A stretch of 34,441 bases of DNA from Fibrobacter sp. (GCA_012523595.1 JAAYIG010000004.1:1-34441), one strand, 5' to 3'; positions 25,501 through 33,270 are shown, counted from the stretch's first letter. Notes: generated by a model from the sequence alone, not told the origin. A program made the numbers and translations.

Positions 25501-27047
25501 ATATTGCGCCACCCAGGGATGGAAGTGATATGGTGTATTATTTCAGAGCATTCAGAGGCTCTGATATTTACGGGTACGACAAAGAGTCTTTCAGGACATT
25601 TGTAAAACCTGACACCAGCAGATTGAGCCGTTTTGAGATCTCCCCGTCTTCACAGGATACAATGACTTTTCCGCCGGGCTATTCTGCGCGGTTCTCATTC
25701 AAAGGATATTACAGTTCTGTGTTTCTTCCAGACTCAAGTATCGTTCCAAAGAGTATACGCTGGACTTTGAATAATGCGCAGGGGTGCGTACTTGAAAGCA
25801 AGGAGGGGCTGGAAGCAATAGTCCGTACCGGAAAAAACGCTTCTTCATCAGCTATTGTTTTGACTGCAACAATCGACACCAGTATAACAAAGGTTAAAGG
25901 AACCACAGTTTCGGTTTCGGTTCCTTTCCGCGTTTCAGGATCACCGCTAAAGACTATAGATGTAAAGCGAATTGATGCAGGACACATGAATGCCCTTACC
26001 ACATCTTCTGCTGATCAGGCGGAGTTTACAGTAGAAGCTTTTGATGAGAAAGGAAAGGCACTGAGAATCTCCCCCACATGGTCAATTACTCCATCGATTG
26101 CGGGTAAAATCTCCACTGATGGTGTTTTCCGCCCGGACAGGCATTTCTCCGGTCATGTCAGAATATTTGCGGAAGCGGCAGGAAAACGCGGTGAATACGT
26201 ACAAGAGGGGCAAAAGGAAGGAGGTCTCAATGTTCTGTTTTTGATCTCCCGCAAGAGTTCACCGGATACGGCTCTTAACGGGCAGGGGTGCATGGTGGTA
26301 TTTCCTCCGAATGTGGTGGGAAGCAGGGAAAGCGGGAAACTCAGTATAGCGATGAAACCGCTTAAAAACCAGGTCACCCGTTCATATGGCAATTTCAGAA
26401 CTGTTGACTCACTTGCTTATGAAATTACCGAGATGGAGGATGTATCATTCGACCTTACAAAGGATAGCATTGAACTTGTGATGGATCTTCCTGAATCTCT
26501 GCATAAGATGTCTGCCGGACGGCAGTTGACGATTGCGAGGTGGGATGATGACAGCCTGAAATGGAATATTGTTCAAGGTTCATCAGTTTCCTCTGATGGA
26601 AAGAGAATAAGCGCAAAGGTAACTCATTTTTCCAGATATGCGGTACTGGTGGAGATGAAAATGTCGGGATACCTCAAGGTTTCTCCAAATCCCTTCTCTC
26701 CCTATGTGTGGCCCAGGAATATTTCAGTCGATAAGCATCTTGGAACATGCTTTGAATTTCAGGTTGAAACCGCCTTCCTTCCTGTAGATGCAAGGCTTCG
26801 TATATACAATGTGGTAGGAGATCTTGTATGGTCATTACATGTTCAGGATGCCGATCGTCTGCCTTACAGAGTATGGTGGGACGGACGGACGACTGACAAG
26901 GACATAATCTGGTCAAAACCGGGATACACAATTGCTGAGCCAGGAAAGAAGATGTGCAGAAACGGCAGATATCTGGTGGTACTTACAGCCAGAGATGCAA
27001 ATAATTCTGAATGGAAATTCATGAAACAGATAGTCCTGATCAAGTAG
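22593..27047 (+). CDS. Large secreted multidomain protein with PNPF/FlgD-Ig-like C-terminal tail
   Basis: The 1484-residue product opens with a signal peptide (to about residue 20, AYAFAQQ). Two Fn3-like segments (about 165-270 and 285-390) each carry a PVFSW/QIRFSW strand. About five carboxypeptidase-regulatory-like domains follow (about 395-830), recognisable by repeated G-x-V...G-x-F-x-I...G-x-Y-x-I patterns. Ig-like regions span about 990-1200. At the end (from about 1364) are SPNPFSPY and a FlgD-Ig-like domain with LRIYNVVGDLVW and GRYLVVLTARD. That tail resembles type IX-type sorting domains of Fibrobacterota and Bacteroidota. It has no enzymatic domain; a cell-surface structural or adhesive role is likely. 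The next gene encodes a PorV-like barrel. Confidence 0.8.
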   Translation: MGLFRRIGFIAVIAAVYAFAQQANDYLTVQIPVGAQPANKVLWVRWSGVSRGPGYLPPDSGFIYYDRTPGGADLANYRYKVTVPYVDTIRDIATGEILALDTISNKYYPENPPKRAWAFRPSDQPGMGFGVFYCIVAFPVPGKDTLYSNVFQIFVESPKSVTTLNPHDTISNLTPVFSWESNPGVPYYHVVLSDQLVKVDTVSDSGTISLGGLSIVWQAITPNTQITYGVPDPSRTITADPPPLSPGQVYTWIALNNYGNNAMFSTMRIGSGSLKTFTIKGTPLHKPKSVYPVNKTLNLRDNPQIRFSWTDLDQRANTYKVYLYVGSPINGIEGQVVLWQKEVMGTDYEDTMSVEIDAASVMTSNKYTWRVIAIDDRGAGTAGDIVEFNYNVPSGVFRIKTMEQVFINDTVSSSPVGLVELKAEVLDGSMETGMLYTDFNGNLVRERPAGTYRLTAIKSEFMPQTQTVVLSENDTTEVTFYLERPQSTIYGGVYDVAGNRVNLARVYAVSDLGDTSSALTDASGNFVLRAYGADWNIGAEKAGYKPSFSSKITVAHGESYNFGSIVLERNPFTISGIVENGSGVPLLGAKVTISRYGEKVDEVLSTPQSGFFSFSVPAGEYTISAEKTGFTSYKNVIEVLGPKNDLKITMKAGATLVNGFIYGKTWVGEREVIAPVTGAAIRFIETGSSDTFSVISDATYGDFKISLPGDKEYQVISSAAGFASSKPRKIKTVVKATQTFKDTLRSLGMLSGTVVSDGSVISGANISLVSAASDEVIATGKSSLQGYFEIRRIPDGDYLIRAGKEGFVLDSIEGPDSLKVSDGKSTPVSTVIHLKPGTKTIKWFVAGEGAFSGSVKIQSPIQKTLSHSDSLTKSGAGAYVVTADAKDNSIIDLAMHRFFVADSETVHIDTLQMDVKHNAPDTLTPVKGTVRLELSSGEDLDSVILYYRDFNSSAYISRKDNSRSDSYSFNIAPPRDGSDMVYYFRAFRGSDIYGYDKESFRTFVKPDTSRLSRFEISPSSQDTMTFPPGYSARFSFKGYYSSVFLPDSSIVPKSIRWTLNNAQGCVLESKEGLEAIVRTGKNASSSAIVLTATIDTSITKVKGTTVSVSVPFRVSGSPLKTIDVKRIDAGHMNALTTSSADQAEFTVEAFDEKGKALRISPTWSITPSIAGKISTDGVFRPDRHFSGHVRIFAEAAGKRGEYVQEGQKEGGLNVLFLISRKSSPDTALNGQGCMVVFPPNVVGSRESGKLSIAMKPLKNQVTRSYGNFRTVDSLAYEITEMEDVSFDLTKDSIELVMDLPESLHKMSAGRQLTIARWDDDSLKWNIVQGSSVSSDGKRISAKVTHFSRYAVLVEMKMSGYLKVSPNPFSPYVWPRNISVDKHLGTCFEFQVETAFLPVDARLRIYNVVGDLVWSLHVQDADRLPYRVWWDGRTTDKDIIWSKPGYTIAEPGKKMCRNGRYLVVLTARDANNSEWKFMKQIVLIK

Positions 27048-27058
27048 GGCGGAGAACC

Positions 27059-28606
27059 ATGAGAAAAATTTGTAAAGCGGAGGAAACCGTGAGAGTTTGT
27101 TTAATTTCAGCAGCAATTCTGGCTTTTTTTGCATTGCAGGTATCTGCAGAGCCAAATGCGACTGAGAGCAGGATAAAGGTTGGTGTTCTGAGTCTCGAGC
27201 CTTATGGAGAGGCAGGTGGAGTAGCCGGGAAGGTGACGGAGGAATTGATCGCCAGTCTCAAGGAGATCGGGTTTTATGATGTTTACAATCAAAACATGAT
27301 AGAGGAGGCTTTGAAGCTGGTCAAGAAGAGGATGCCTTCTCATTGCCGTGATCCCCGATGTGTGCTAGATATCGGAAAGAATACCGGTATGGACAGGATG
27401 ATCTACGGATCGATCGATCTGGATGGCAACAGGAATGGAATAAAACTGTCTCTGATCGATATACTGATGAAGAGAACAGTTGAATCTGTGAGTATACAGG
27501 GTGCACCCGGTGTTTCTGTTTCAGAAGTGCTCAAGACTGCTGTAGCCCGTCTGCATGGTAACCCTGTTGATGAAACGAAATCAGAAGTTTATTACGGACC
27601 CAAAGTACATAATGAAAAGCAGCTCTTTTTCAGTGCTGCAGGTGTTATAGGGGCAGGGCTTATATACGGATTGGTCAATTATGCATCCGGAGGAGATGGG
27701 GCGGGCAGGATAAGTGGAGAGTATCCTTCATCCGGAGAAGACAGATCCGGAATAGCATCGAGTGCGGATCAGATAGCCTTTTTTGGCCGTCCGGCTGCCA
27801 TGGCTAACGCATACGTTGCTGAATCTGATGATGCTTACGGGGTGCTTTACAATCCTGCGGGGATGGCCTGGGTTGCGGGAGCAGAGATGGCGCTTGCGTA
27901 CCAGTACAGATTCGGGTTTATCGATAACCTGGCTGCCACCTATGTCAATAAAGCCACTCGGGAAATCGGCTTCGGCCATGCATTCCTTTACAGCTCAGAC
28001 AGGGGTGAGAACCTTTTTACAGAGATATACTTTGTTTCTGCTTTTGCCTATAAATTTCTGAATTTACCATCTTTTATCCGTCCATTTTCTCTCGGTGTGA
28101 ATCTCAAGCTGGTGAGTAACAGAGCCAGGGGTAATGATGAATATTCAATAAGCGGCAGTTCTTTCGGAGCCGGAATAGATCTGGGATTTATGTGGGAACT
28201 GGCGGATAACATCAGATACGGACTGCTGCTCAGGGATGTTCCTGTTGTTAACAGATGGAAAAATATCTCTACTGGAAAGAGATATTTCGAACCTCATGCA
28301 GCCACTATGCACATGGGTGGAATCTTTGAGGTGGGGTATTCGACATTTCTGATTGCGGAAGGACAGATTCCTCTTTACAGGGATCAGGCCTGGAAAATGT
28401 CGGGAGGAATAGAGCAGGAGATGTTTAAATTTATGGTTTTGCGGGCCGGTGTGCAAAAAGAGATTCAGTCTACACGTGAGACGCCATGGAAATTGACTGG
28501 TGGGTTTGGTATAAAGGTAAACTCAGTTGAGCTTGATGGCTCCTATGAATACAACACACTCCGGCTCTTTGATGTGATAGACGTATCTGTGAAGGTGGTT
28601 TTTTAA
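27059..28606 (+). CDS. CsgG-like periplasmic domain fused to PorV/UPF0164-like outer-membrane barrel
   Basis: The start is uncertain. ATG 27059 has GGAGA upstream (515 residues); GTG 27089 has a stronger GGAGG and gives a cleaner signal peptide (MRVCLISAAILAFFALQVSA). After the signal comes a CsgG-like alpha/beta domain (about 38-150): VGVLSLEPYGEAGGVAGKV, then SHCRDPRCVLDIGKNTGMDR with the paired Cys common in this group. A hydrophobic stretch (about 185-210) follows. From about 235 the protein has the PorV/PorQ signature, with GRPAAMANAYVAESDDAYG and LYNPAGMAW, then barrel strands ending in KVVF. PorV-type barrels in type IX secretion bind cargo tails. It follows a cargo-like gene by 11 bp, so they are likely co-expressed. 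Confidence 0.72.
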   Translation: MRKICKAEETVRVCLISAAILAFFALQVSAEPNATESRIKVGVLSLEPYGEAGGVAGKVTEELIASLKEIGFYDVYNQNMIEEALKLVKKRMPSHCRDPRCVLDIGKNTGMDRMIYGSIDLDGNRNGIKLSLIDILMKRTVESVSIQGAPGVSVSEVLKTAVARLHGNPVDETKSEVYYGPKVHNEKQLFFSAAGVIGAGLIYGLVNYASGGDGAGRISGEYPSSGEDRSGIASSADQIAFFGRPAAMANAYVAESDDAYGVLYNPAGMAWVAGAEMALAYQYRFGFIDNLAATYVNKATREIGFGHAFLYSSDRGENLFTEIYFVSAFAYKFLNLPSFIRPFSLGVNLKLVSNRARGNDEYSISGSSFGAGIDLGFMWELADNIRYGLLLRDVPVVNRWKNISTGKRYFEPHAATMHMGGIFEVGYSTFLIAEGQIPLYRDQAWKMSGGIEQEMFKFMVLRAGVQKEIQSTRETPWKLTGGFGIKVNSVELDGSYEYNTLRLFDVIDVSVKVVF

Positions 28607-28637
28607 TCGAAGAGGGCTTACGGAACTCTATTGTTGT

Positions 28638-30182
28638 TTAGAAGTCAATAACCAGCAGGGTTATATCATCTTCGGGTGACTGGTCATCACCGCAGAAAGT
28701 CGTCTGGTCGGCAAGAATCGCACTTACTGCTTCTTTAGCTGGAATATCCAGGGATCTGCTGGCGCTTTGTGTAAGGCGCTCCAGACCATACATTTCCTCT
28801 TTTTTATTTTTAGCTTCGGTCAGGCCATCGGTGTACAGAACCAGTCTTACTGTACCTGGTATATATTCAAATTTTGATTCCGAGAGCATCATATCGGGAA
28901 AAACACCCAGGAACAACCCGTCTGCTTTTATGATATCACAGGATCTGGTCTGGCGGTTAAACAGAAGAACAGGACAGTGGCCGGCTGAAGTGTAGTGAAG
29001 GACATGGTTATTTGTATCGAGTACGGCATAGAAGATGGTCACGAAATTATCGGTCTTGATTTCTGAGAGGAATGTCTGGTTGATGAGTTCGAGGGTTTTC
29101 TGAGGAGATTTTTCTTCCAGAACAATGCTTTTCAAAAGCACTTTTACCATTGACATGATCAGTGCGGATGCGACCCCGTGCCCTGAGACATCAGCTACAA
29201 CCAGTCCATAAACACCCTCTGAGATGCTGAAGGCATCATAGTAGTCACCTCCCACGGCATCGGCGGAGAGGTATTTTGCGCCGAGGGAGAAATCCTCGGT
29301 GTCGTTGAGATCCTGGGGGAGCAGACCCTGTTGAACATTTCTTGCGTGTTCCAGGTCGCTGTTGATTTTAGCCTGTGCCACCTGAAGGTCACGATTGACG
29401 ATTTTTAACATGTCATTGGCCTTCTGGAGACTGGTATTGGCCTTATCAAAAGCATTGAGAATTCTGAAGTTTTCAATCACTATACCGGCCAGGTTTACAA
29501 TAGCAGTCAGTGTTGTGATATCGTCACTTGTGATTGGGGCCTTACGGTTCACCCGATCCATCCAGAGAACGCCTTCGACTTTGAAACACTGGCATTTTAT
29601 GCATGCCTGCCGTCTTTCATCTTCGGAATTGGCATTTGCCAGAAGAGCACTTCCGATGATACTCCAGCAGTAGGGGTTGAAGCTGCTGTGGGCCGGGCAC
29701 ATCGTTTTTGTACATCCCTTTGATTCCCAGCATCTTTTGTTCAATTTACTGACAAGAGGTATTACAAGGTATGAATCGGATGACAGGAACCTGTAGAAAT
29801 AATCCGCTGAATCATCGGGATCTTCTACCAGAACGTGCCGGTTGAGGAAAAGGGCATCGGTGATTTCTCCTCCCTCAAATCCCAGAGGAACAGAGAAAGT
29901 TTTCAACTGATTTTCCGGAATTCCTGCAGAAGTGCCCGGTCTGAGACAGAACTCATCCCTGTCGATCTCAAACAGTATAACCCTGTCAAACTCCAGTATT
30001 TCCTGGATCGCGAGAAGAATGGTTTTTATTATGCTTTCCAGGTCAGTACAGGAATGGAGAACTTTGGTGAGTTCGTGAATAAGAGAGGTGCTCATTAACT
30101 GAGCTTTAAGTATCTCATTCTGAGCTCTCAAAGAATCCAGTTGTTCTTTGCTGTTCAGAGAATCTGATTGGAGGGTCTCCAT
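28638..30182 (-). CDS. GAF-domain PP2C (RsbU/SpoIIE-type) phosphatase with cysteine-rich insert
   Basis: This 514-residue protein has an N-terminal coiled coil (about 10-35), a GAF domain (about 40-240), a second coiled coil (about 245-285) and a PP2C phosphatase domain to the end. Catalytic motifs are DAVGGDYYDAF, VVADVSGHGVASAL, YTSAGHCPVLL, LVLYTDGLTEA and EDDITLLVIDF. Such enzymes dephosphorylate anti-sigma antagonists in partner-switching pathways. Within the GAF region residues 151-199 hold CW at 151-152, C157, C162, CW at 172-173, then C194, C197, C199, resembling the two-CW cysteine module and perhaps binding metal or sensing redox. No anti-sigma or antagonist gene is adjacent. The ATG at 30182 has no clear Shine-Dalgarno sequence. 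Confidence 0.9.
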   Translation of the reverse strand: METLQSDSLNSKEQLDSLRAQNEILKAQLMSTSLIHELTKVLHSCTDLESIIKTILLAIQEILEFDRVILFEIDRDEFCLRPGTSAGIPENQLKTFSVPLGFEGGEITDALFLNRHVLVEDPDDSADYFYRFLSSDSYLVIPLVSKLNKRCWESKGCTKTMCPAHSSFNPYCWSIIGSALLANANSEDERRQACIKCQCFKVEGVLWMDRVNRKAPITSDDITTLTAIVNLAGIVIENFRILNAFDKANTSLQKANDMLKIVNRDLQVAQAKINSDLEHARNVQQGLLPQDLNDTEDFSLGAKYLSADAVGGDYYDAFSISEGVYGLVVADVSGHGVASALIMSMVKVLLKSIVLEEKSPQKTLELINQTFLSEIKTDNFVTIFYAVLDTNNHVLHYTSAGHCPVLLFNRQTRSCDIIKADGLFLGVFPDMMLSESKFEYIPGTVRLVLYTDGLTEAKNKKEEMYGLERLTQSASRSLDIPAKEAVSAILADQTTFCGDDQSPEDDITLLVIDF

Positions 30183-30254
30183 AAGATCAAAATAATAGTA
30201 TGCAATCGCGAAAAAAAGTGAGCAATAAAGCGGAAACAGACTCTGGCTCTTGAC

Positions 30255-30272
30255 TTCACCCTCTCTGGTGAA
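30255..30272. promoter_or_regulatory. Inverted repeat in the divergent region before the TPR gene
   Basis: TTCACC and GGTGAA flank CTCTCT; the left arm overlaps the end of a TTGACT hexamer (30250-30255). The position between the divergent phosphatase and TPR genes suits an operator. A TATACT lies at 30282 but is too far (26 bp) from TTGACT to form a normal promoter with it. Confidence 0.3.
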
Positions 30273-30347
30273 ACATTTTTGTATACTCGCAATAATCTAT
30301 ATTAGTGTAAAACGTATTCAAGATCTGGCCGATAAAGGAGGAACTAT

Positions 30348-31016
30348 TTGAATCTCAAATACAACAAATCTAAACAGGAAATGAGAGAAGATCCTTTAAT
30401 TGAATTACTTCTCAAGACCAAGAGCTTTTTTGTCAAGAACAGTAACCAGATTGTCGGGGGATTGATTGTTATTGCAGTCCTTATCGGCGGTTTTATGATT
30501 TTCAGCAACATCAGAAAATCAGGCGAATTGAAGGCAAGAGAAGCTTTCGGTAAAGCTATGATTTACTATACTGAGAACAATCTGGAAAAAGCAGTTGAAG
30601 AGTTTAAGATCACAGCAGAGAATCACGGTTCAAGTCCGCATGCCTCTATGAGTGCTTTTATACTGGCAAGAATCCTCTATGACCAGAAAAAATATGATGA
30701 TGCGCTGGTTTGGTATGAGAATTCAATAAAAGGATCAAAATCAGTGGAGTTTGTAGGGGGACAGGCTCTTGAGGGGATGGCTGCCTGTTATGAGGCGAAA
30801 GGTGATGTTTCATCAGCTATTCAGGCTCTGGAGAAAGCCCTGAAGGATGAACGGGTAAAATTCCGGCACAATGCTATTAAATGGAAAATCGCACTTCTGG
30901 ACCGAAATTCCCAAAAGTCGCATACCTATTTAAAGGAAATAATCTCGGATACAACTGCAACAGATCTTCATCAGCGTGCTGAGAACCTGCTTGCGACTCT
31001 AAATGCCGGTTCCTGA
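30348..31016 (+). CDS. Inner-membrane TPR protein (YfgM-like layout)
   Basis: The start is a TTG at 30348 behind a strong AAAGGAGGAAC. The 222-residue protein has a basic cytoplasmic N-terminus, one membrane helix (about 35-53, QIVGGLIVIAVLIGGFMIF) and a periplasmic part with three or four TPR-like helix pairs (AREAFGKAMIYYTENNLEKA, ASMSAFILARILYDQKKYDDA, ALEGMAACYEAKGDVSSAIQA). This is the layout of YfgM and related periplasmic chaperone partners, but identity is not certain. It is the first gene of a probable three-gene set with the pseudo-receiver and ParA-M23 genes, 50 and 18 bp apart. Confidence 0.75.
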   Translation: MNLKYNKSKQEMREDPLIELLLKTKSFFVKNSNQIVGGLIVIAVLIGGFMIFSNIRKSGELKAREAFGKAMIYYTENNLEKAVEEFKITAENHGSSPHASMSAFILARILYDQKKYDDALVWYENSIKGSKSVEFVGGQALEGMAACYEAKGDVSSAIQALEKALKDERVKFRHNAIKWKIALLDRNSQKSHTYLKEIISDTTATDLHQRAENLLATLNAGS

Positions 31017-31066
31017 TCTTTCCCTGAAAATCCTGTGTTGATACCCTTAAAACTGGAGATAGATTT

Positions 31067-31420
31067 ATGAAGCTGATCCTTGTTGATGACAATAGAAAAA
31101 GGCGTGAACAGATCAAAACCGCTGCCTCAAAACGCCAGTTTCGTGTCATTGATTGTCCTACGACAAACGATTTTTTAACATCTATTGAAAATGAAAAAGT
31201 TGATTTACTGGTGATAGAGACCGGGGCCTGGAAGAAGAATAAGTCAATTTTCAACTACTTTAAAATCGGCAAAGAGCTTGAAAACCTGCCTGTAATTTTA
31301 TATAATGCAGAAGAAGACTCTTATATAATACAGGACAGGAACAGAAGCGACAGAGACAGAATATTACCTAAACCTACCGATGTAGAAACTTTGATCGAAG
31401 CGATAGGGCAAAACGTCTGA
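31067..31420 (+). CDS. Stand-alone pseudo-receiver protein (Asp to Glu at the phosphorylation site)
   Basis: The 117 residues fit a single CheY-like receiver fold: KLILVDDNRKRREQI at the start with D7 and D8, a second strand-helix pair, VDLLVIETGAW where the phosphorylated Asp should be, and RILPKPTD with the conserved Lys (K102). The phospho-site is Glu (E51) and the usual Thr/Ser is Asn (N80). Glu at this site often mimics the phosphorylated state, so the protein may be locked in one form or regulated by binding. No DNA-binding or enzyme domain is attached. It sits 18 bp before the ParA-M23 gene and is a good candidate regulator or partner of it. Confidence 0.8.
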   Translation: MKLILVDDNRKRREQIKTAASKRQFRVIDCPTTNDFLTSIENEKVDLLVIETGAWKKNKSIFNYFKIGKELENLPVILYNAEEDSYIIQDRNRSDRDRILPKPTDVETLIEAIGQNV

Positions 31421-31438
31421 TCTGTCATTTTTTGCAGT

Positions 31439-33268
31439 ATGGCTGATTTTAAAAAAAAGTCTTTGATATTTGCGGACTCTGATAACGGCGGAATAATTCA
31501 TATCGCAAATATCAAAGGCGGTGTTGGAAAGTCTACAGTTGCCACAAATCTGGCTGCTGCCTTATCCCGGCAGGGCCCCACACTGATAATAGATCTTGAT
31601 GTACAGGGAAGCGCAACTGTAGCTCTGGGCCAGGAGATAGATCCGGCAGGAGGAAATTCCTGGGATCTTTTTCGAAACAGGTTCAGCCTGCCAAATGAAA
31701 GTAATTCACTGCTGAAAAACATCAGTTCCAGGATTCAGAAGATCGCACCCGGAATCCCTGCTCTGAAATCACCTGGAAAGACTCTCAGTTCCTTCATTGC
31801 CAAAGTACATCCAGGACTTGACCTGATAGCCGCCGGACCTGATCTTTTCAAATCTCCTTCACACTTTCAATTAGAGAATCTCACTTATAATCTCAAAGTA
31901 CTGCGTGATAGTTATAAGTACATAGTACTCGATACTCCATCGGTCTGGAATCCCCTTACAAAACATCTTTATCTTCACAGTGACCTGAACCTGATTCCAG
32001 TAACTCTCAATGCGCTTTCAACCAGAAGTCTCAGGGATTATCTCTCCAGTGTTATGGCTTTGGCAAGACATAATCCTGCCCTTCGGGTGAGAATAATTAA
32101 AAACGAGGTGTTCGGGAGACAGAGTTTAAAAATAAAAGGCAAGACACGCACTATCAGTGAAAATCGTAAATTTCTGGATTATCTCTGTGAACAGGTTTCT
32201 TTTCAGAGCAGTGCCGGAGTTTCACTGCTGCCCCAGAATCTGATTTTCGATCTTGAGATACCGGAATCGGCAATAGTCAGGGATGCCCAGGATGAGGGAG
32301 TCCCACTTAACCAGTTTCATCAGTATAGCACCATCACAAAGTCTTTTGAAGAACTGGTGAAGAGGGTACAATATGTGTTAAACACTCCTCTTAGCAGGAA
32401 AAACCGTTTTGAATCCGGTAAATCAGCACTGATTCCCGGAGCACTTGCAGCGGCTGTACTTATAGCAATTTTCAGCCTTAATCAGCCAATCTCTGAATTG
32501 AATGCTCCACGTCCTCTTGCGCCTCAGCAATTTGCAGCTCCTGAAGGCGGAGTTTTCAACCATTCATTCAAGGATGGGGAATCGATTTACAAGCTTGCAA
32601 AGTACGCAATCTGTCGTTTCAGGGCCATGGTACCAAGTTTTGCTGATGTGAATCAGTACATAATGGAGACTGTTGCAATTCACAATCTCACACGCCAGGA
32701 AAATGAACCAAGGATTGACAATATCCACGCCATTGACAGAGATGTCACAATTACTTTCTATCCTCCTGAAAAGATAAAGAACCCACAGGAAAAGCAGCTT
32801 GTTCCGGTTTACAAGTATTTCATGGATCTGATCGAAGACAAATACGTGTATGTAACCGGAGACTGGTGTGAAAGGGGAACCGGCGGGGGACAACCCCATT
32901 ACGGAATGGACATTGCAGGAAAGAGCGGATCTGTGGTCTACAGTCCCATTGACGGGGAAGCGGTGGTCAAAACCAATGCTACTGCGGGAAGAACCATCGG
33001 TGTGGTTGCTGACGGAACAGTGATATTTTTCTCACATCTCGATAAGAGGTTCCTCAAGACGGGCGATAAAGTCAGAAAAGGACAGGCACTGGGTACTATC
33101 GGTATGACAGGAAGGACAAGTGGTCCCCATGTGCATATCGGCTATGGAATCCGTTCACAGACAAACAACGATGTGTCTTTTGGGAAATACAACTACCGGC
33201 TTACCGACCCCAAACTGTTTTTTTATCGTCAGATGTACCTGAACCGGATGTCCGGCAGGGACAGTTAA
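31439..33268 (+). CDS. ParA/MinD-type ATPase fused through a TM helix to LysM-like and M23 peptidase domains
   Basis: Residues 15-315 form a ParA-type ATPase: deviant Walker A KGGVGKST (26-33, with signature K26 and K31), Walker A' IIDLDVQGSA (D52, D54) and Walker B VLDTPS (D165). A basic stretch (SRKNRFESGK, 319-328) precedes one membrane helix (about 329-350), giving N-in/C-out topology. A LysM-like region (about 377-441) follows. The M23/LytM peptidase (about 470-595) is intact: zinc ligands H487 and D491 (HYGMD) and H566, and catalytic H533 and H564 (HVH). M23 enzymes cut peptidoglycan cross-bridges; ParA proteins position cargo by ATP cycling. The ATG at 31439 has no evident Shine-Dalgarno sequence. 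The gene ends two bases before the opposing recN stop. Confidence 0.9.
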   Translation: MADFKKKSLIFADSDNGGIIHIANIKGGVGKSTVATNLAAALSRQGPTLIIDLDVQGSATVALGQEIDPAGGNSWDLFRNRFSLPNESNSLLKNISSRIQKIAPGIPALKSPGKTLSSFIAKVHPGLDLIAAGPDLFKSPSHFQLENLTYNLKVLRDSYKYIVLDTPSVWNPLTKHLYLHSDLNLIPVTLNALSTRSLRDYLSSVMALARHNPALRVRIIKNEVFGRQSLKIKGKTRTISENRKFLDYLCEQVSFQSSAGVSLLPQNLIFDLEIPESAIVRDAQDEGVPLNQFHQYSTITKSFEELVKRVQYVLNTPLSRKNRFESGKSALIPGALAAAVLIAIFSLNQPISELNAPRPLAPQQFAAPEGGVFNHSFKDGESIYKLAKYAICRFRAMVPSFADVNQYIMETVAIHNLTRQENEPRIDNIHAIDRDVTITFYPPEKIKNPQEKQLVPVYKYFMDLIEDKYVYVTGDWCERGTGGGQPHYGMDIAGKSGSVVYSPIDGEAVVKTNATAGRTIGVVADGTVIFFSHLDKRFLKTGDKVRKGQALGTIGMTGRTSGPHVHIGYGIRSQTNNDVSFGKYNYRLTDPKLFFYRQMYLNRMSGRDS

Positions 33269-33270
33269 TC

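Noticed and set aside
30250-30287. TTGACT with TATACT as promoter of the TPR gene.
   Set aside because: The spacer is 26 bp, far outside the normal 16-19 bp.
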